Source: Eublepharis macularius (Eukaryota; Chordata; Lepidosauria; Squamata; Eublepharidae). Taken from it: a stretch of 64,000 nucleotides of DNA. The position numbers and the translations under genes are program-made. The notes beneath the pieces are model-generated. The model had not been told where the DNA came from, made no database searches, and saw only the letters and a program-made list of their open reading frames with translations. Positions 1 to 9,894 of this stretch are shown here, in pieces (the first letter of the stretch is position 1; the number at the start of each line of letters is the position of its first letter). The stretch lies in assembly GCF_028583425.1 (NCBI RefSeq), contig NC_072800.1, positions 12,413,001 through 12,477,000 of the forward strand. The letters are read 5' to 3'.

Positions 1-360
1 GGAGAAGCCTGACTGGCCTGACAGCGTAGCCATCAAGGGGGTGGGAAGAAGATTGGGCAGAACCAGGGGGAGGGGGCCGAGACAGGCAGGGATGGCCCCA
101 TAAAAAGCAGGCGACCAGGGCGGGTCGATGAGGAATAGTTGGAAGGAGACGGTGGCTGGAGCACGGAGCGAGACAGAGAGAGAGAGGGAGGCTAGTGCCT
201 ACGAGCCCCGCCCATCCAGCAGGAGGGAGAGAGGGCTGAGGGTGCAGTAAACCCCCTCCTCCCCCCATTTCTGAGACATGCCTTGTCACGCCGCTAGGAG
301 GACAGGGGCCAACCTGGAGGGGGCACCACCCCCTGGTTCCGATGCCCAGGGGGTTGACGC
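1..360. other. GC-rich stretch of unknown nature, possibly part of an LTR or other repeat
   Basis: Purine-rich and GC-rich sequence with GAGA runs (about 165-190), a TATA-like CATAAAAAG near 101 and an inverted pair around 315-335 (GGGGGCACCACCCCC). It leads straight into a LINE-like 3' tail at 361. No coding region is recognised. The composition resembles promoter or LTR DNA more than the AT-rich sequence after it, but I cannot name a family. Low confidence. Confidence 0.25.
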
Positions 361-455
361 TCACAAATATGTTGTAATGCACCCTGAGCCCTTTGTGGGG
401 AGGGCGGAATAGAAATCCAAATAAAATAAATAAAATAAAATAAATAACAATAGCA
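361..455 (+). mobile_element. 3' tail of an L2-like LINE or LINE-tailed SINE
   Basis: The text 'ccctgagcc...ggggagggcggaatagaaatcc' followed by repeated ATAAA units (about 420-450) is the usual 3' terminus of squamate L2-like elements. The same kind of tail recurs at 7200-7275, 14165-14225, 31545-31590 and 60480-60545. The element body is not visible upstream. Confidence 0.55.
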
Positions 456-823
456 CTTCAAAGGGAGATTCCACCATAAAATTAGAATTTAGCAGGATAA
501 CTGACATTATCGCCAAGGACTTACCAAGGACTTGGAGTTCTTTAACCTTTACAAGTGTTTGCAAAACTAGAATAATAATGTTATTTTGAATGCTACTATC
601 AGTGATCTCTGAACTTTTCTTGATTACATTTGAATTTTCCATCATTACATCTCACATTTACTACCTTCGCGTTATGGGTCTTTTATGCTTTGTGTTATAT
701 GGGCTGTGTTATGGGTCTTTTATGTTACCACTTTCTTTTCATTTTCAACCTTGGGTATATATGTCTGCCAAGCGAACACCTGCCTTGTGCATCGGAAAAA
801 GCCAGCTCCAAACCATGCAAGTT
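456..823. other. AT-rich anonymous sequence
   Basis: No conserved reading frame, RNA gene or recognisable repeat was seen. It contains a short imperfect repeat of the text 'ttatgggtcttttatg' (about 672-724). Confidence 0.4.
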
Positions 824-835
824 TAAATTAGAATA

Positions 836-1053
836 GATCCAGAGGAGTTAGCCGTGTTAGTCGGCAGTAACGAAATAGCAGAGTCCAGTAGCACCTTTTA
901 AGACTAACCAACTTTATTGTAGCATAAGCTTTGGAGAGCCACAGCTCTCTTCTTCAGATGCATCGATGCATCTGACGAAGAGCGCTGTGGTTCTCCAAAG
1001 CTTATGCTACAATAAAGTTGGTAAGCCTTAATAGGTGCTACTGGACTCTTTGC
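836..1053. mobile_element. Palindromic foldback element, copy 1 (12-bp target duplication)
   Basis: Two long inverted arms carry 'gtccagtagcacc', 'ctttattgtagcataagctt' and 'ctcttcttcagatgcat'. They meet at about 963 with almost no loop. One end carries the extra 'agaggagttagccgtgttag' sequence. The flanks 824-835 and 1054-1065 are the same 12 bases (taaattagaata), a perfect target-site duplication. No coding capacity. Family members are also at 47623, 52163 and 55921. Confidence 0.85.
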
Positions 1054-1065
1054 TAAATTAGAATA

Positions 1066-1455
1066 AAAACTCTTGAGCTTTTTGGACAAGCAAAGTAGAA
1101 ACAAGCAATTGCGATTATTACCATTTGTTGTGAGATTATTCATACATAACATGTAAAAGAATGATAATGAACATGTTTCTGCCAAGGATAAATAGCCATT
1201 AATTTCAATGGGAGAATTCCATATATGTTTCAGTCCTTCCCAGAAATTTCAGTGGGACTCAAAAGTGCTCAAGTTTTTCTAGAAGGTGCATTACTTATGT
1301 ATACATAAAAAACCCTACTAACAAATATTTTGATTTGAAAACCAGTAGGCTCAGTGTAATTAACTATTTAAATAGCAAACGCATATTATCTAGTACAATA
1401 TTATTTAACATGGCCCCAGTGCCTATGCAATTCAATGTTTCCCAATAGGTGTGTC
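1066..1455. other. Anonymous AT-rich sequence
   Basis: No gene, RNA or recognisable repeat. Frequent A/T runs and no long conserved frame. Confidence 0.4.
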
Positions 1456-1640
1456 TAGGGTTGCCAAGCTCTCCAGCTGGAGCCTGGAGATCTCCCAGAA
1501 TTACAACTGATGTCCAGACAATAGGAATCCATTTTTTGCTTGAAGAAAATAGCTGTGGTGGAGGGTGGACTCTATGGCATTACGCTCAGCGGAGGTCCCT
1601 CCCCTCCCCAAATCTCCAGGAATTTCCCAACCCGGTCTAT
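1456..1640 (+). mobile_element. Interspersed repeat beginning TAGGGTTGCCAA
   Basis: The order of 'tagggttgccaagctctcc', 'ggagatctcccagaattaca', 'gagggtggactctatggca' and 'aaatctccaggaatttccca' matches a second, diverged copy at 21318-21500. A TTGGCAACCCTA end near 15175 may be a remnant of the same family. It is probably a non-autonomous DNA transposon, but no target duplication was established. Confidence 0.6.
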
Positions 1641-2205
1641 AAACAGTGGTCATTTTCCAGCTTTTATTGCAGCTTTGTGACAAATATGTATTTAGCTTAT
1701 TGCTGAATTCATTCATTAAAGAAACATGTTTGTCAAAAGATTTTGTGGCAGGAAATAAGTAAAATTATTATTTGAGTTGTATTTTTAATATTACCCCTCT
1801 CAATTTTCTGTAGTTGGACTGAGGCATAGAATGGAATAATTTAACTCAGGCTGCTGTCCTGTGCAGATTTATTGGGAAGGAGGTTTCCCTGAAACATGCA
1901 CAGCTTACTGACTTTTGTAAGATTTATTCTGAAGAGTAGATACATTTGACTAGGATTGGAAATAATTGTGATTTAGAGCCAGGTGGCTGTTTTGAGAGCC
2001 CACTGGAAAGTGCATCTTCTTCCTTTTGCCCTGGTTGGTGCTCACAAAGCAGGAGAAGGCAGGGGAAACTGCATTCTGCACATGTTCAGAGGCACGGCTC
2101 CTGTCACATTTATGTTATTTTGATGCAACTATCTCATGCCTGTCCCCCTCATTTCTTTACCAAGCTACACAAAGACATGGGGTTAGATCCCACAGGTGTG
2201 ATCTG
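1641..2205. other. Anonymous sequence
   Basis: No gene or RNA feature is recognised. The short overlapping frames here show no domain. Confidence 0.35.
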
Positions 2206-2208
2206 CTA

Positions 2209-2660
2209 AAGAATCCTAGAATCATAGAGTTGGAAGGGATCTCCTGGGTCATCTAGTCCAGCCCCCTGCACAATACATGAAATTCACAACTACCTCCCCC
2301 TCCACACACACAGTGACCCCCTACTCCATGCTCAGAAGATGGCAAAACACCGCCAGGAACCCTAGCCAAATTGGCCTGGGGAAAAGACTACCTGACCCCA
2401 AGGTACTGACTGGCCTTACCCTGAGCATGTAAGACGGGACCACGAGAACTAAGCACTGATGTAACCCTTCCTGCCCTCCCTCTAATGATCTGCCCGGGTT
2501 CACAGTCTCAGCATTGCTGTCAGATGGCCATCTAGCCTCTGCTTAAAAACCTCCAAAGAAGAAGAGCCCACCAACTCCCAAGGAAGCCTAAAGGAGCTGT
2601 TTTCCTCTGATAAAAGGAGCTGTCCCCTGTAGCTTGAGCCTAGAAGCTTCCTCCTTAATA
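2209..2660 (-). mobile_element. CR1 LINE, 3' end
   Basis: Read on the + strand it starts 'agaatcatagagttggaagg' and continues 'catctagtccagccccctgc', which is the reverse complement of the CR1 3' untranslated end. The same text occurs forward near 27200-27260 and reverse at 25835. It extends to the 'ggtgggctcttcttctttgg' segment on the minus strand. 5'-truncated, non-coding. Confidence 0.85.
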
Positions 2661-2683
2661 TTGTAGTGAGCTATGTTTACTCA

Positions 2684-2917
2684 GAGCGGAACCACAAGTG
2701 ACAAAAGGCACAGGTTGGACACTTGTCAGCTTCCCTCAAGTTTTGATGGGAAATGTAGGCAGCTTGGCGGAATGTTGGACAAGTGACAGTTGAAAAGTCC
2801 ATTGGACAGCAGTCGGAGAGCCAAGCTGCAAGACCAGGACGCCTACATTTCTCATCAAAACTTGAGGGAAGCTGACAAGTGTCCAACCTGTGCCTTTTGT
2901 CACTTGTGGTTCTGCTC
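2684..2917. mobile_element. MITE with about 80-bp terminal inverted repeats
   Basis: The left arm (gaaccacaagtgacaaaagg..., continuing to 'gaaatgtaggc' near 2760) is repeated inverted at about 2840-2917 with few differences, leaving a loop of about 80 bp. No coding capacity. Related CAAGTGAC-type ends are at 14036 and 63033. Confidence 0.75.
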
Positions 2918-3569
2918 TCAGTGGAGTCAGGCAGACAACCGCTCTGTACATGTCCAAGGATAATCTACATTTTGTGTAGTGCCCAATTGGAATCAGGTCC
3001 ACGGTGCCTGCGGAGATGGGGCTTGAACTTCCCCCCTGCAACATTTCCCAGCTTGGAATAATCCTGGGAGGGCGCTATTGGGCCTCTGGGAAACCCAGAT
3101 ATGGATTTCCCCAAAGAACACCCCCTGTGACTTCTCTGCTAGTTAATGGCAGCATGGTAAAGTTAATGGTAGCATGGTTAAACTCTTAACATTACTTCAG
3201 ACTTCTAAAGAAAGGCAAAAAAGATCTGGATTCTGTTGCAAATGTACACAAAAGAATAAGGAACACTTCAATACTTATTTCTCCAAGAGTGGTGGGAATA
3301 ACTAGTATCTTATTAACAAATGGTAAAGCATTTTTCCTTTAATTTATATTTTATTTTTTCCGTATCTGATGAAAGCTGACATCATATGATCTTGAACTGA
3401 AAGGATGGAATTATCATAAGAAACTTTTCTGTGCTTGATATCTAAATTTGAAAGCTAATTGGGGCCAAAATGTGCCGTCCCTCCATGCAGCTAGGAGACC
3501 ACGTTTTTTGGGTTGAGTTCTGTGAATGTCTCAGGATGTGAATTGAACTGGAGGGCTTTTGCAAAGGCT
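2918..3569. other. Anonymous sequence
   Basis: No gene or clear repeat. It contains a duplicated short text 'gttaatggtagcatggt' near 3142-3178 and AT-rich runs. Confidence 0.35.
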
Positions 3570-3811
3570 CAGGGCTTTTTTTTCAGCTGGAACGTGGTGG
3601 AGTTCTGGAACCTCTTGAAAATGGTCACAGGGCTGGTGGCCCCGCCCCCTGATCTCCAGACAGAGGGGAGTTGAGATTGCCTTCCACGCTGCTGTGTCTA
3701 AACTCCGCTCTGTCTGGAGATCAGGGGGCGGGGCCACCAGGCCATGTGACCATTTTCTCCGAGGGCAACCCACTGAGTTCCACCACCTCTTTTCCCAGAA
3801 AAAAAGCCCTG
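3570..3811 (+). mobile_element. hAT-type MITE, copy 1 (short form)
   Basis: Ends CAGGGCTTTTTTTTCAG and AGAAAAAAAGCCCTG. The interior is a GC-rich palindrome (tggccccgccccctgatctc and its complement). Flanks 3562-3569 and 3812-3819 are identical (caaaggct), an 8-bp target duplication as expected of hAT elements. No transposase. Confidence 0.92.
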
Positions 3812-4354
3812 CAAAGGCTCCACACCCACTCAAAGTGTCGAATTCCCTCTCCAACGCCTCCTTCGTGTCAGTCCAATTAACGTGTTAAAGACTCAGACAA
3901 AGCACACCAGCTTTGCTCGCTCTGCTCCGAAATGTGTAAGCGATGTGTTGATGCTATCACGCAGGACTTGGTTTCTGGATGAAAATCCCAGTGTGACATA
4001 GAAAAGCTTGTTTAGATTTTCCCCCTGGGGCACAAGCCCGTCTATTCACACAACAGCAGATGAAATAATATGCTTGAGCCTTCCTTTTCTTTAACTTTTC
4101 GCAGCCCTCCCTGGTCATATTGCCCCCATTTCATTGCCTAATAGTTAAATTCCTCACTTGGTGCAACGTGGTGCTTTCAGTACAGTTGATCAGAAGCTAT
4201 TAATGAACTACCATTAAGGCTGCCTGGCTGCAGAGTGGAGCAGATGAAAGCGGTGGTGGGGGCCCTGATTACAGACATTAAAATGGTGTGTATTGGCTTA
4301 CTGCCGCTTCCCAGCAGGAACCCTCCCTCGTAATTCCTTTGCATCTCGTCTCAG
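3812..4354. other. Repeat-poor sequence upstream of the STX17 segment (intron)
   Basis: No repeat family is recognised from about 3890 to 4354. It holds several homeodomain-type AT cores (ctattaatgaac, accattaagg) between GC-rich text. It may include conserved non-coding DNA, but this cannot be judged from one genome. Confidence 0.35.
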
Positions 4355-4436
4355 CGGGAGAAGATTGACAGGATTGAAGACCATGTCAACAGTGCTGCTG
4401 TGAATGTTGAAGAGGGAACCAAAAAATGTGGGGAAG
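4355..4436 (+). pseudogene. STX17: Syntaxin 17, penultimate coding segment (end of SNARE helix), with frame and donor defects
   Basis: Translation from 4355 gives R-E-K-I-D-R-I-E-D-H-V-N-S-A-A-V-N-V-E-E-, then G-T-K. This matches the C-terminal half of the syntaxin 17 Qa-SNARE helix, the autophagosomal SNARE that drives fusion with lysosomes. The acceptor (gtctcag before 4355) is normal. The run of six A at 4421-4426 is one base too long for the family's continuation (T-K-N-x-G-K): the 82-bp segment would be 27 codons if it were 81 bp. The base pair after the expected last codon (AAG, ending 4436) is GG, not GT. The zero-layer glutamine would lie in the previous exon, outside the window. It could be a functional exon with an unusual donor or a sequencing error, but as read it is damaged. 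Confidence 0.75.
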
Positions 4437-4856
4437 GGAGGGCTTTGCCCCTGCTGGCGAATCAATGGCACTCGGCCTCCCAGCAATCTTCTGTATTAAC
4501 CCCATTGATCGGCCGTCTTTACTGAGAAGGAACCAGCAATTAAGGAAATAAGGAAGAAATGACACATGGGTGGTGGGGGGAGGGGGCCGGGAGGGAAATC
4601 AATCTTTCTCATAATGTTCTGTCACATCCCAGTGGCTGGGAAAGAATTTCTCTGGCCTCAAGGCTCCTCAGAAGAATGCTCTGTTGCTGCTTCTAATGGA
4701 ATGCCAGCAAAGGGTTAAAAGGATTGGCCCGCCATAAGATGAACTGAGGCCAATTGCCCGAGGAGGAACAAAACCCAGAAGGTCACCAGTGGCTGGCTGC
4801 CGTGGCCAGCACACGCCAAAACGATGAGGTTGATTTCTGACTGAGTTCATTTAGGG
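4437..4856. other. STX17: Intron-like sequence after the STX17 segment, repeat-poor
   Basis: No repeat is recognised. It contains a G-rich tract (about 4570-4594) and an inverted pair around the tggctg/cagcca text near 4790-4806. No gene. Confidence 0.35.
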
Positions 4857-5467
4857 CAGGGGTCCCCACAGATACCTTTCCTGGTGCCCACCAAGTGTTT
4901 GTAGAAAGTGGGTGGGGCCAGATGGGGCCTGCAGGGCTTCTGATTGGTCAATGGAGATCTGATTGGCTGTGCAGTTTGAAATAACATTGTTTCAGCAGCA
5001 GCTGCACCCCCCACCCCCAGTATTTGTTTTATTCTCTCTCTTTCTCAGAGCTAAACTACACGAGATGAACTACACGAGGATGCTTAAGTGAAAAGAGTTG
5101 ACCGGGAAGCGTAGTTTGAATTTTACTTCTCTCTACAGAGCTGGCAAAGATCGCTTCTTAGAGGGTTTGTTAATAATTGACAGCCGTCGGGGAAGCAAAG
5201 AGGAAATTAACAAACCCTCTGAGGAGCAATCTTCACCAGCTCTGTAGAGAGAGGTGAAAATCAAACTACACTTCTTGGCTAACATTGCATCTCCCTTCAC
5301 TTGTGTAATTCGTCTCATGTAGTTTAGCTCTCAGTGTACTTTTTAGACTGCCCCTCTTCTCCCCTGCACTTGTGTGGTTGACTCTACCTCCTGCAGCAAT
5401 CATTTTGTGACTGCTCCCATCACCCTGTTCCAGAATTTCACAGACTCAAAAAGGTTGGGGACCCCTG
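4857..5467 (+). mobile_element. hAT-type non-autonomous element with CAGGGGTCCCCA ends
   Basis: Starts CAGGGGTCCCCACAGATACC and ends GTTGGGGACCCCTG, matching inverted termini. Flanks 4849-4856 (atttaggg) and 5468-5475 (attcaggg) form an 8-bp duplication with one mismatch. A foldback element (5049-5329) is nested inside. A degraded relative lies at about 58653-59145. Confidence 0.85.
5049..5329. mobile_element. Foldback element with AGCTAAACTACACGAG ends, nested in a hAT element
   Basis: Long inverted arms: 'agctaaactacacgagatga' is mirrored near 5310-5329, 'ttctctctacagagctgg' near 5235-5255 and 'gagggtttgttaat' near 5206-5220. A second copy is at 33084-33424. Non-coding. The target duplication is short (about six bases, tctcag) and uncertain. 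Confidence 0.8.
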
Positions 5468-5475
5468 ATTCAGGG

Positions 5476-5970
5476 TGTGAAGTCTGTGTGCCTGTATGTT
5501 TTCTCTTTCATTTTTCAAAGCACAAAACCTTTCCAACTTCTTGTCCATCCCCCCCTCCCCTTCGGAACAGGAACCAAGTAAACGTTTGAAATAATCCTTG
5601 TAGTGATGGGACCCCAGTTCTCTGAGCCATGAGAATTTCTAGGAGTATCACTTGCCCTTTGAAAGAGAGATCCTCACAGCATTTCTGTCATGTTTTGCTT
5701 TATTTACAAATAGCATGGAAGGAGGCAGAAGGAAGCATCCTGCAGGGCAGCAAATCTGCAACCTCTCATCAGATCCCCTGAGAAAGAGAGATCCTACTCA
5801 AGATGTTTCAACCAAATCATAACAGAGTCTGTCCTCTTCCCTGTCTCTTCCAGGGTGAAAACTGTGTTTCCATTTCGTGCATGTTCAAACTGCCCCTTTC
5901 CTGCAGCTGAGAGGGAGAGGCCACCTTTTCCAAACCCTGGTGGGCACTTGGACAGAGTCATCTCTTAACA
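5476..5970. other. Anonymous sequence
   Basis: No gene, RNA or named repeat was seen. Confidence 0.35.
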
Positions 5971-5978
5971 CTTACAGC

Positions 5979-6236
5979 CAGGGCTTTTTTTCAGGGGGAA
6001 CGCGGGGGAACGGCGTTCCGGAACCTCTTGAAAATGGTCACATGACTGGTGGCCCCACCCCCTGATCTCCAGACAGAGGGGAGTTGAGATTGCCCTCCGG
6101 GCCGCTCAGCAGTGTGGAGGGCAATCTAAACTCCCCTCTGTCTGGAGATCGGGGGGGGGGGCACCAGCCACGTGACCATTTTCTCTGAGGGCAACCCACT
6201 GAGTTCCACCACCTCTTTTGCCAGAAAAAAAGCCCT
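5979..6236 (+). mobile_element. hAT-type MITE, copy 2 (left member of the composite)
   Basis: CAGGGCTTTTTTTCAGGGGG start, GC-rich central palindrome, and 'cttttgccagaaaaaaagcc' before the final CTG. It shares the TTTTGCCAG variant with copy 3, whereas most other copies read TTTTCCCAG. This suggests copies 2 and 3 are close relatives. Confidence 0.9.
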
Positions 6237-6635
6237 GGTAGAACCAATCATGTATCTTCCCTGTTTAATCACGGGTCCCACAAGCTTTTGCTAGCCCATT
6301 TCTCACGGTGAAGCTCTATAATAAAGTCAACACCATCATGTGATTGCAGGCTGCCCAGTTACAACATAGCATTACATACCAACACGAGCATTTTTGTATT
6401 ATGTACGTTTTCTATAAATAACCCAAAAGAGAAATGTAGCTTTAAAATGTTACATGTCTTTATTTCTGGGTCTTGAAAACGTTTTTGTTTAAATTGAGTG
6501 AGGGAGAAGTTTGTCTTATTTTGCCTGAGATTTGGTGGATTTATCAAAGGCCAGGAAAAGATGCATTGGAAAGTTGAATCCAGTCAATGGGCCTCTATAT
6601 AGGGACGTAATTTAGCTTTTCAGCTTCCTGAAAAC
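6237..6635. other. AT-rich interior carried between the two MITE copies
   Basis: No repeat or gene is recognised. It contains several polyadenylation-like AATAAA/TTTATT words. If the composite reading is correct, this is captured host DNA. Confidence 0.5.
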
Positions 6636-6885
6636 CAGGGCTGGAACGCAGTGGAACGGAGTTCCGGAACCTCTTGAAAATGGTCACATGGCCGGTGGCC
6701 CCGCCCCCTGATCTCCAGACAGAGGGGAGTTTTGATTGCCCCCCGTGCCTCTCAGCGGTGCAGAGGGCAATCTAAACTCCCCTCTGTCTGGAGATCAGGG
6801 GGCGGGGCCACCAGCCATGTGACCATTTTCTCTGAGGGCAACCCACTGAGTTCCACCACCTCTTTTGCCAGAACCCCCCCCCCTG
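6636..6885 (+). mobile_element. hAT-type MITE, copy 3 (right member of the composite, eroded ends)
   Basis: The start reads CAGGGCTGGAACGCAG, lacking the usual T-run, and the right end has a C-run in place of the A-run (agaaccccccccccctg). The central palindrome and the 'gttccaccacctcttttgcc' text are intact. Confidence 0.88.
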
Positions 6886-6893
6886 CTTACAGC

Positions 6894-7085
6894 CCATTAC
6901 AGGGACACTACCAGTCATGAGACCCGGGCTCAGCAGGAACTGTTACCTTTCTACCAGGCCTGTAAGACAAGACAGAGATGTTCCATCAGGCCTATGGTGG
7001 TTGCGGCACATGGGCCGTGAAACCGGCCTCCTGCCACGGAGGGGGGGGGCTTACCCCTTGTTCTGTTAACATCTAATAGTTAGCC
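6894..7085. other. Unassigned sequence ahead of a LINE tail
   Basis: Possibly the diverged coding 3' end of the same L2-like element whose tail follows. No clear domain was read. Confidence 0.3.
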
Positions 7086-7275
7086 ATCCAGCCCCACGGA
7101 TTGTTGTTTGGGTTGTGCAATTTGTGTGCTGTTGTCTTTTAGAAATTGTATTATATATTTATTGATGTCTTTATCTGGTTTTAAATGAATATGTTTATGA
7201 ATTTTATATACGTTGTGTTCCACTCTGAGCCCGTTTGCAGGGAGAGTGGATTAGAAACAACAACAACAATAATAG
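7086..7275 (+). mobile_element. L2-like LINE 3' end with (CAA)n tail
   Basis: AT-rich untranslated text, then 'gttccactctgagcccgttt' and 'gggagagtggattagaaaca', ending in CAA repeats at about 7257-7271. This is the typical terminus of this LINE group. Confidence 0.6.
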
Positions 7276-7610
7276 CCTGCATTACCAATCCCTTTGTCAT
7301 GTAGTGTAGACTAATCCACTGTGATCAGAGGCCAAGTCCACAACATTATTTCAGCTGGTGGGTGTTAAAAGGTCCTATGCAAACTGTGCCATATCAGGTA
7401 TGAGAAAACTTGGGGGAAGCACAGAGATAAATTATAGCAAAAAATTTACAAGTAACTGGGTTGGTCCACAGGAAAAATGCGAATGCAGCAGTAATATAAT
7501 ACATACCTATGAATTATAACACTTAACATTTGTACAGGTCTTTTTGTGCCTTCCAAGCCCTCCAGCATACACGATCTTGCTATAATCATTATAACAACCC
7601 TGCAGGATGG
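7276..7610. other. Anonymous sequence with a MIR-like fragment at its end
   Basis: About 7555-7605 (cattataacaaccctgcagg) resembles the core of MIR-type SINEs. The rest is unassigned. Confidence 0.35.
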
Positions 7611-7611
7611 G

Positions 7612-7812
7612 TCAGTTTGGTGTAGTGGTTAAGAGTGGCAGGACTCTCATCTGGAGAGGTGGGTTTGATTCCCCCACTCCTCCGCTTGAAGCCAGCTGGG
7701 TGACCTTGGATCAGTCACAGCTCTCTCAGAGCTCTCTCAGCCCCACCCATGTCTCAGGGTGATTGTTGCGATGTTAATTATGGGTGTTAAGTTGTCCTGA
7801 AGGGTGGTATAT
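7612..7812 (+). mobile_element. tRNA-related SINE with LINE-like tail
   Basis: The head contains 'gtgtagtggttaagagtgg' (A-box-like) and 'gggtttgattccc' (B-box-like), then 'gctgggtgaccttggatcag', 'cagctctctcag' and a tail 'gggtggtatataaatcaaat'. A second diverged copy is at 38075-38270. Pol III-derived, non-coding. Confidence 0.75.
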
Positions 7813-8725
7813 AAATCAAATGTCACCATCATTGTCGTCGTCATCCCCATGTTGCTGATTGGGGAGCAGAGGAGCGGCTTGCCAATGGCCACCTATGAAG
7901 TTGAATCAGTTTGCAGCTCAGTCTCTTCACCACTACCAGCCCTCTTATATTTGCAGAGGGAAAGAGGCCACCTTTTGCTTTTCTGTCCCAGAAGCCATTT
8001 GTTTTCTGATCTGTTTTCTGATCTGCCAGATCCCCTGTGCTTCATTTTAAGACTGTTACCAACCGTAGACGTGGGCTCCTCCATCATGACCAGAACATCA
8101 CCCCATTTTGTTTTCTTCTGAACTGATCCAGCCTGATGAAGATTTTTGGGAGACAAGTTTGATGGCCGTTTTGTGATATTTTACTTACTCCTTAGAACAG
8201 ATGTGACGCTACCACTGCATTTGTGTTCAGCCGATGATTGCTTAAGTGCGTGCTGGATCTGGGGCCAGTTCTCTAGCCAAGCCAGTTAAGCCATTCCTTG
8301 GGGTGACCCAATTAAGAGGGTGCCAGTGCACCGCAGGGACCTGGTTGGTTCCCTGCCATCAGTGGGCAAAGGAGGCACCCGGTGGACTCTCCTGGGTCCG
8401 CACTGCTGCTAGCCAAGCCCTGAGGCAGACCTGCATTGGGTGGCACAAGCCCTGGGGGAGGGGAGGGTGCACCTTTCTGGAGGTGACAAAATAGCTGGAA
8501 CTGGCCCAAGCTGGAGCACTGAAATGCAATGAAAGATCCCCTAGGATGCAACAAGAAATCAGTGGTGCCCACAGTTCAGTTGGTGATGGGCACAAATACA
8601 GCTTGCTGGACTTGCTCTCTAACCGCCCTCTTCTCCTTCATGTTTAAAGTGCTATTGAAGCTTTCCTGGTTTGGGAAGCTTTCAGTCAAACTCCACTTTC
8701 CTATAACATTCAGATGGACACACAC
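7813..8725. other. Anonymous sequence
   Basis: Short frames on both strands lack domains. No repeat family was named with confidence. Confidence 0.3.
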
Positions 8726-8727
8726 TC

Positions 8728-9180
8728 ACCAAGCTGCCTTATACTGAATCAGACCATTGGGCATCTACAGGCTGGCCACTTACCCTGTGGTGGAGGGCAT
8801 TCTCCTGCTGTTGCTGCTGCTCCCCTGTTGCTTTCCTCCAGGCAGGGGAGGAAAATGGGGAGGCAGGGGGAAGCGCTGTGTGCCATGGACTTTACCATAC
8901 AGAACTGGGCATTGTGGGATGGCCATGATGTCACTTTCAGTTTTTAACTGGAAGTGACATCACAATACATGCAAATCTCTCCCCCTCCCCCAGGGCTCTG
9001 CCAAAAAAAGCTAGTGCTATTTGCCAACCAAGTTGGCAACCAAATTGTCTCCTCCAAAGTGGCTCGCCAAGGTCAAATGTAGAGGTCTTTCACGTCATGA
9101 CCTTTTTAAGTCCCAGGATTGAACCTGGGACCTTCTGCATGTCAAGCAGAGGCTATGCCACTGAGTCATGGCCCCTCCCC
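8728..9180 (-). mobile_element. Sauria-type SINE in reverse orientation, interrupted
   Basis: The left part (ccttatactgaatcagacca) is the reverse complement of the usual SINE body. The right part (ttgaacctgggaccttctgc, then ccactgagtcatggcccctc) is the reverse complement of its tRNA-derived head. The roughly 270 bp between them (about 8772-9040) does not match the SINE, so it is an insertion or poorly aligned sequence. Confidence 0.65.
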
Positions 9181-9189
9181 AGTCAGCAG

Positions 9190-9889
9190 GGCACACTGTT
9201 GGTTCCTATTCACAAACCCAGGTTCTAAACTTGGATATGACCAATGTGGGCTCAGATGCAGGGGTGCATGTGTCTACTTCCATGCAGCTGCTGCAGGTCC
9301 AAGGAAAGCTTTAGAGATAGTTCTTGTGTGGTCCACCTTGAACCTGGTTGCAGCAGCACAGGTCTGAAAGGCAAACCACGCCTATTGTTCTTCCCACATT
9401 GCCACTTCCACCAGTCATGTGGCTGGGGGATTAGCCCCATAGGCTGGAGGATGAGATATCTGAATTTGGACAAAAAGAACAAACCACTGTTAGTGCTAGC
9501 CACAATTAACAAGCCAGATAGAAACCACAGTTTATAATCCCAGTTTATCATCCACCAACAAACTGCAATTTGTTAAGTAGCCAGAATCCAGACATCCCGC
9601 TAAACTGGAATTAATCTGACAATGATTGATAAACTGTGGTTTATCATGTCATCTGAATGCAGCCACTAGCCTGTGCCGCAATACAGACTATGTGCTCCTC
9701 TGAGGTCATCTTATTTTTACTTTTATATTCTCATTTTTTTAAAAAAATTAAGATTAATCTGTGCCTCCAATTTAATTGAGAAGAAAATTGTCATGAGTAG
9801 GAGGTGTGACCAGTAAAGATTCTGTGACTACAGGACACTGGTGACAACTGGGGGTGGGGAAGTTGGCTTTGTTCGGTTAAAGGAGGCTT
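9190..9889. other. Anonymous sequence
   Basis: It contains alternating forms of 'ccacagtttataatcccagt' and 'aaactgtggtttatcat' (about 9522-9640), a partial inverted repeat typical of a decayed foldback element. No gene. Confidence 0.35.
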
Positions 9890-9894
9890 GCTTA

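Larger units (their letters stand above)
5979..6885 (+). mobile_element. Probable composite hAT unit: two MITE copies plus a 399-bp interior
   Basis: The left end of MITE copy 2 (5979) and the right end of copy 3 (6885) are flanked by the same 8 bases (cttacagc, 5971-5978 and 6886-6893). The inner junctions do not match: gtagaacc follows 6236 and ctgaaaac precedes 6636. Neither inner copy therefore has its own target duplication. The simplest reading is that the two outer ends were used together and carried the 6237-6635 interior with them. Confidence 0.7.
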
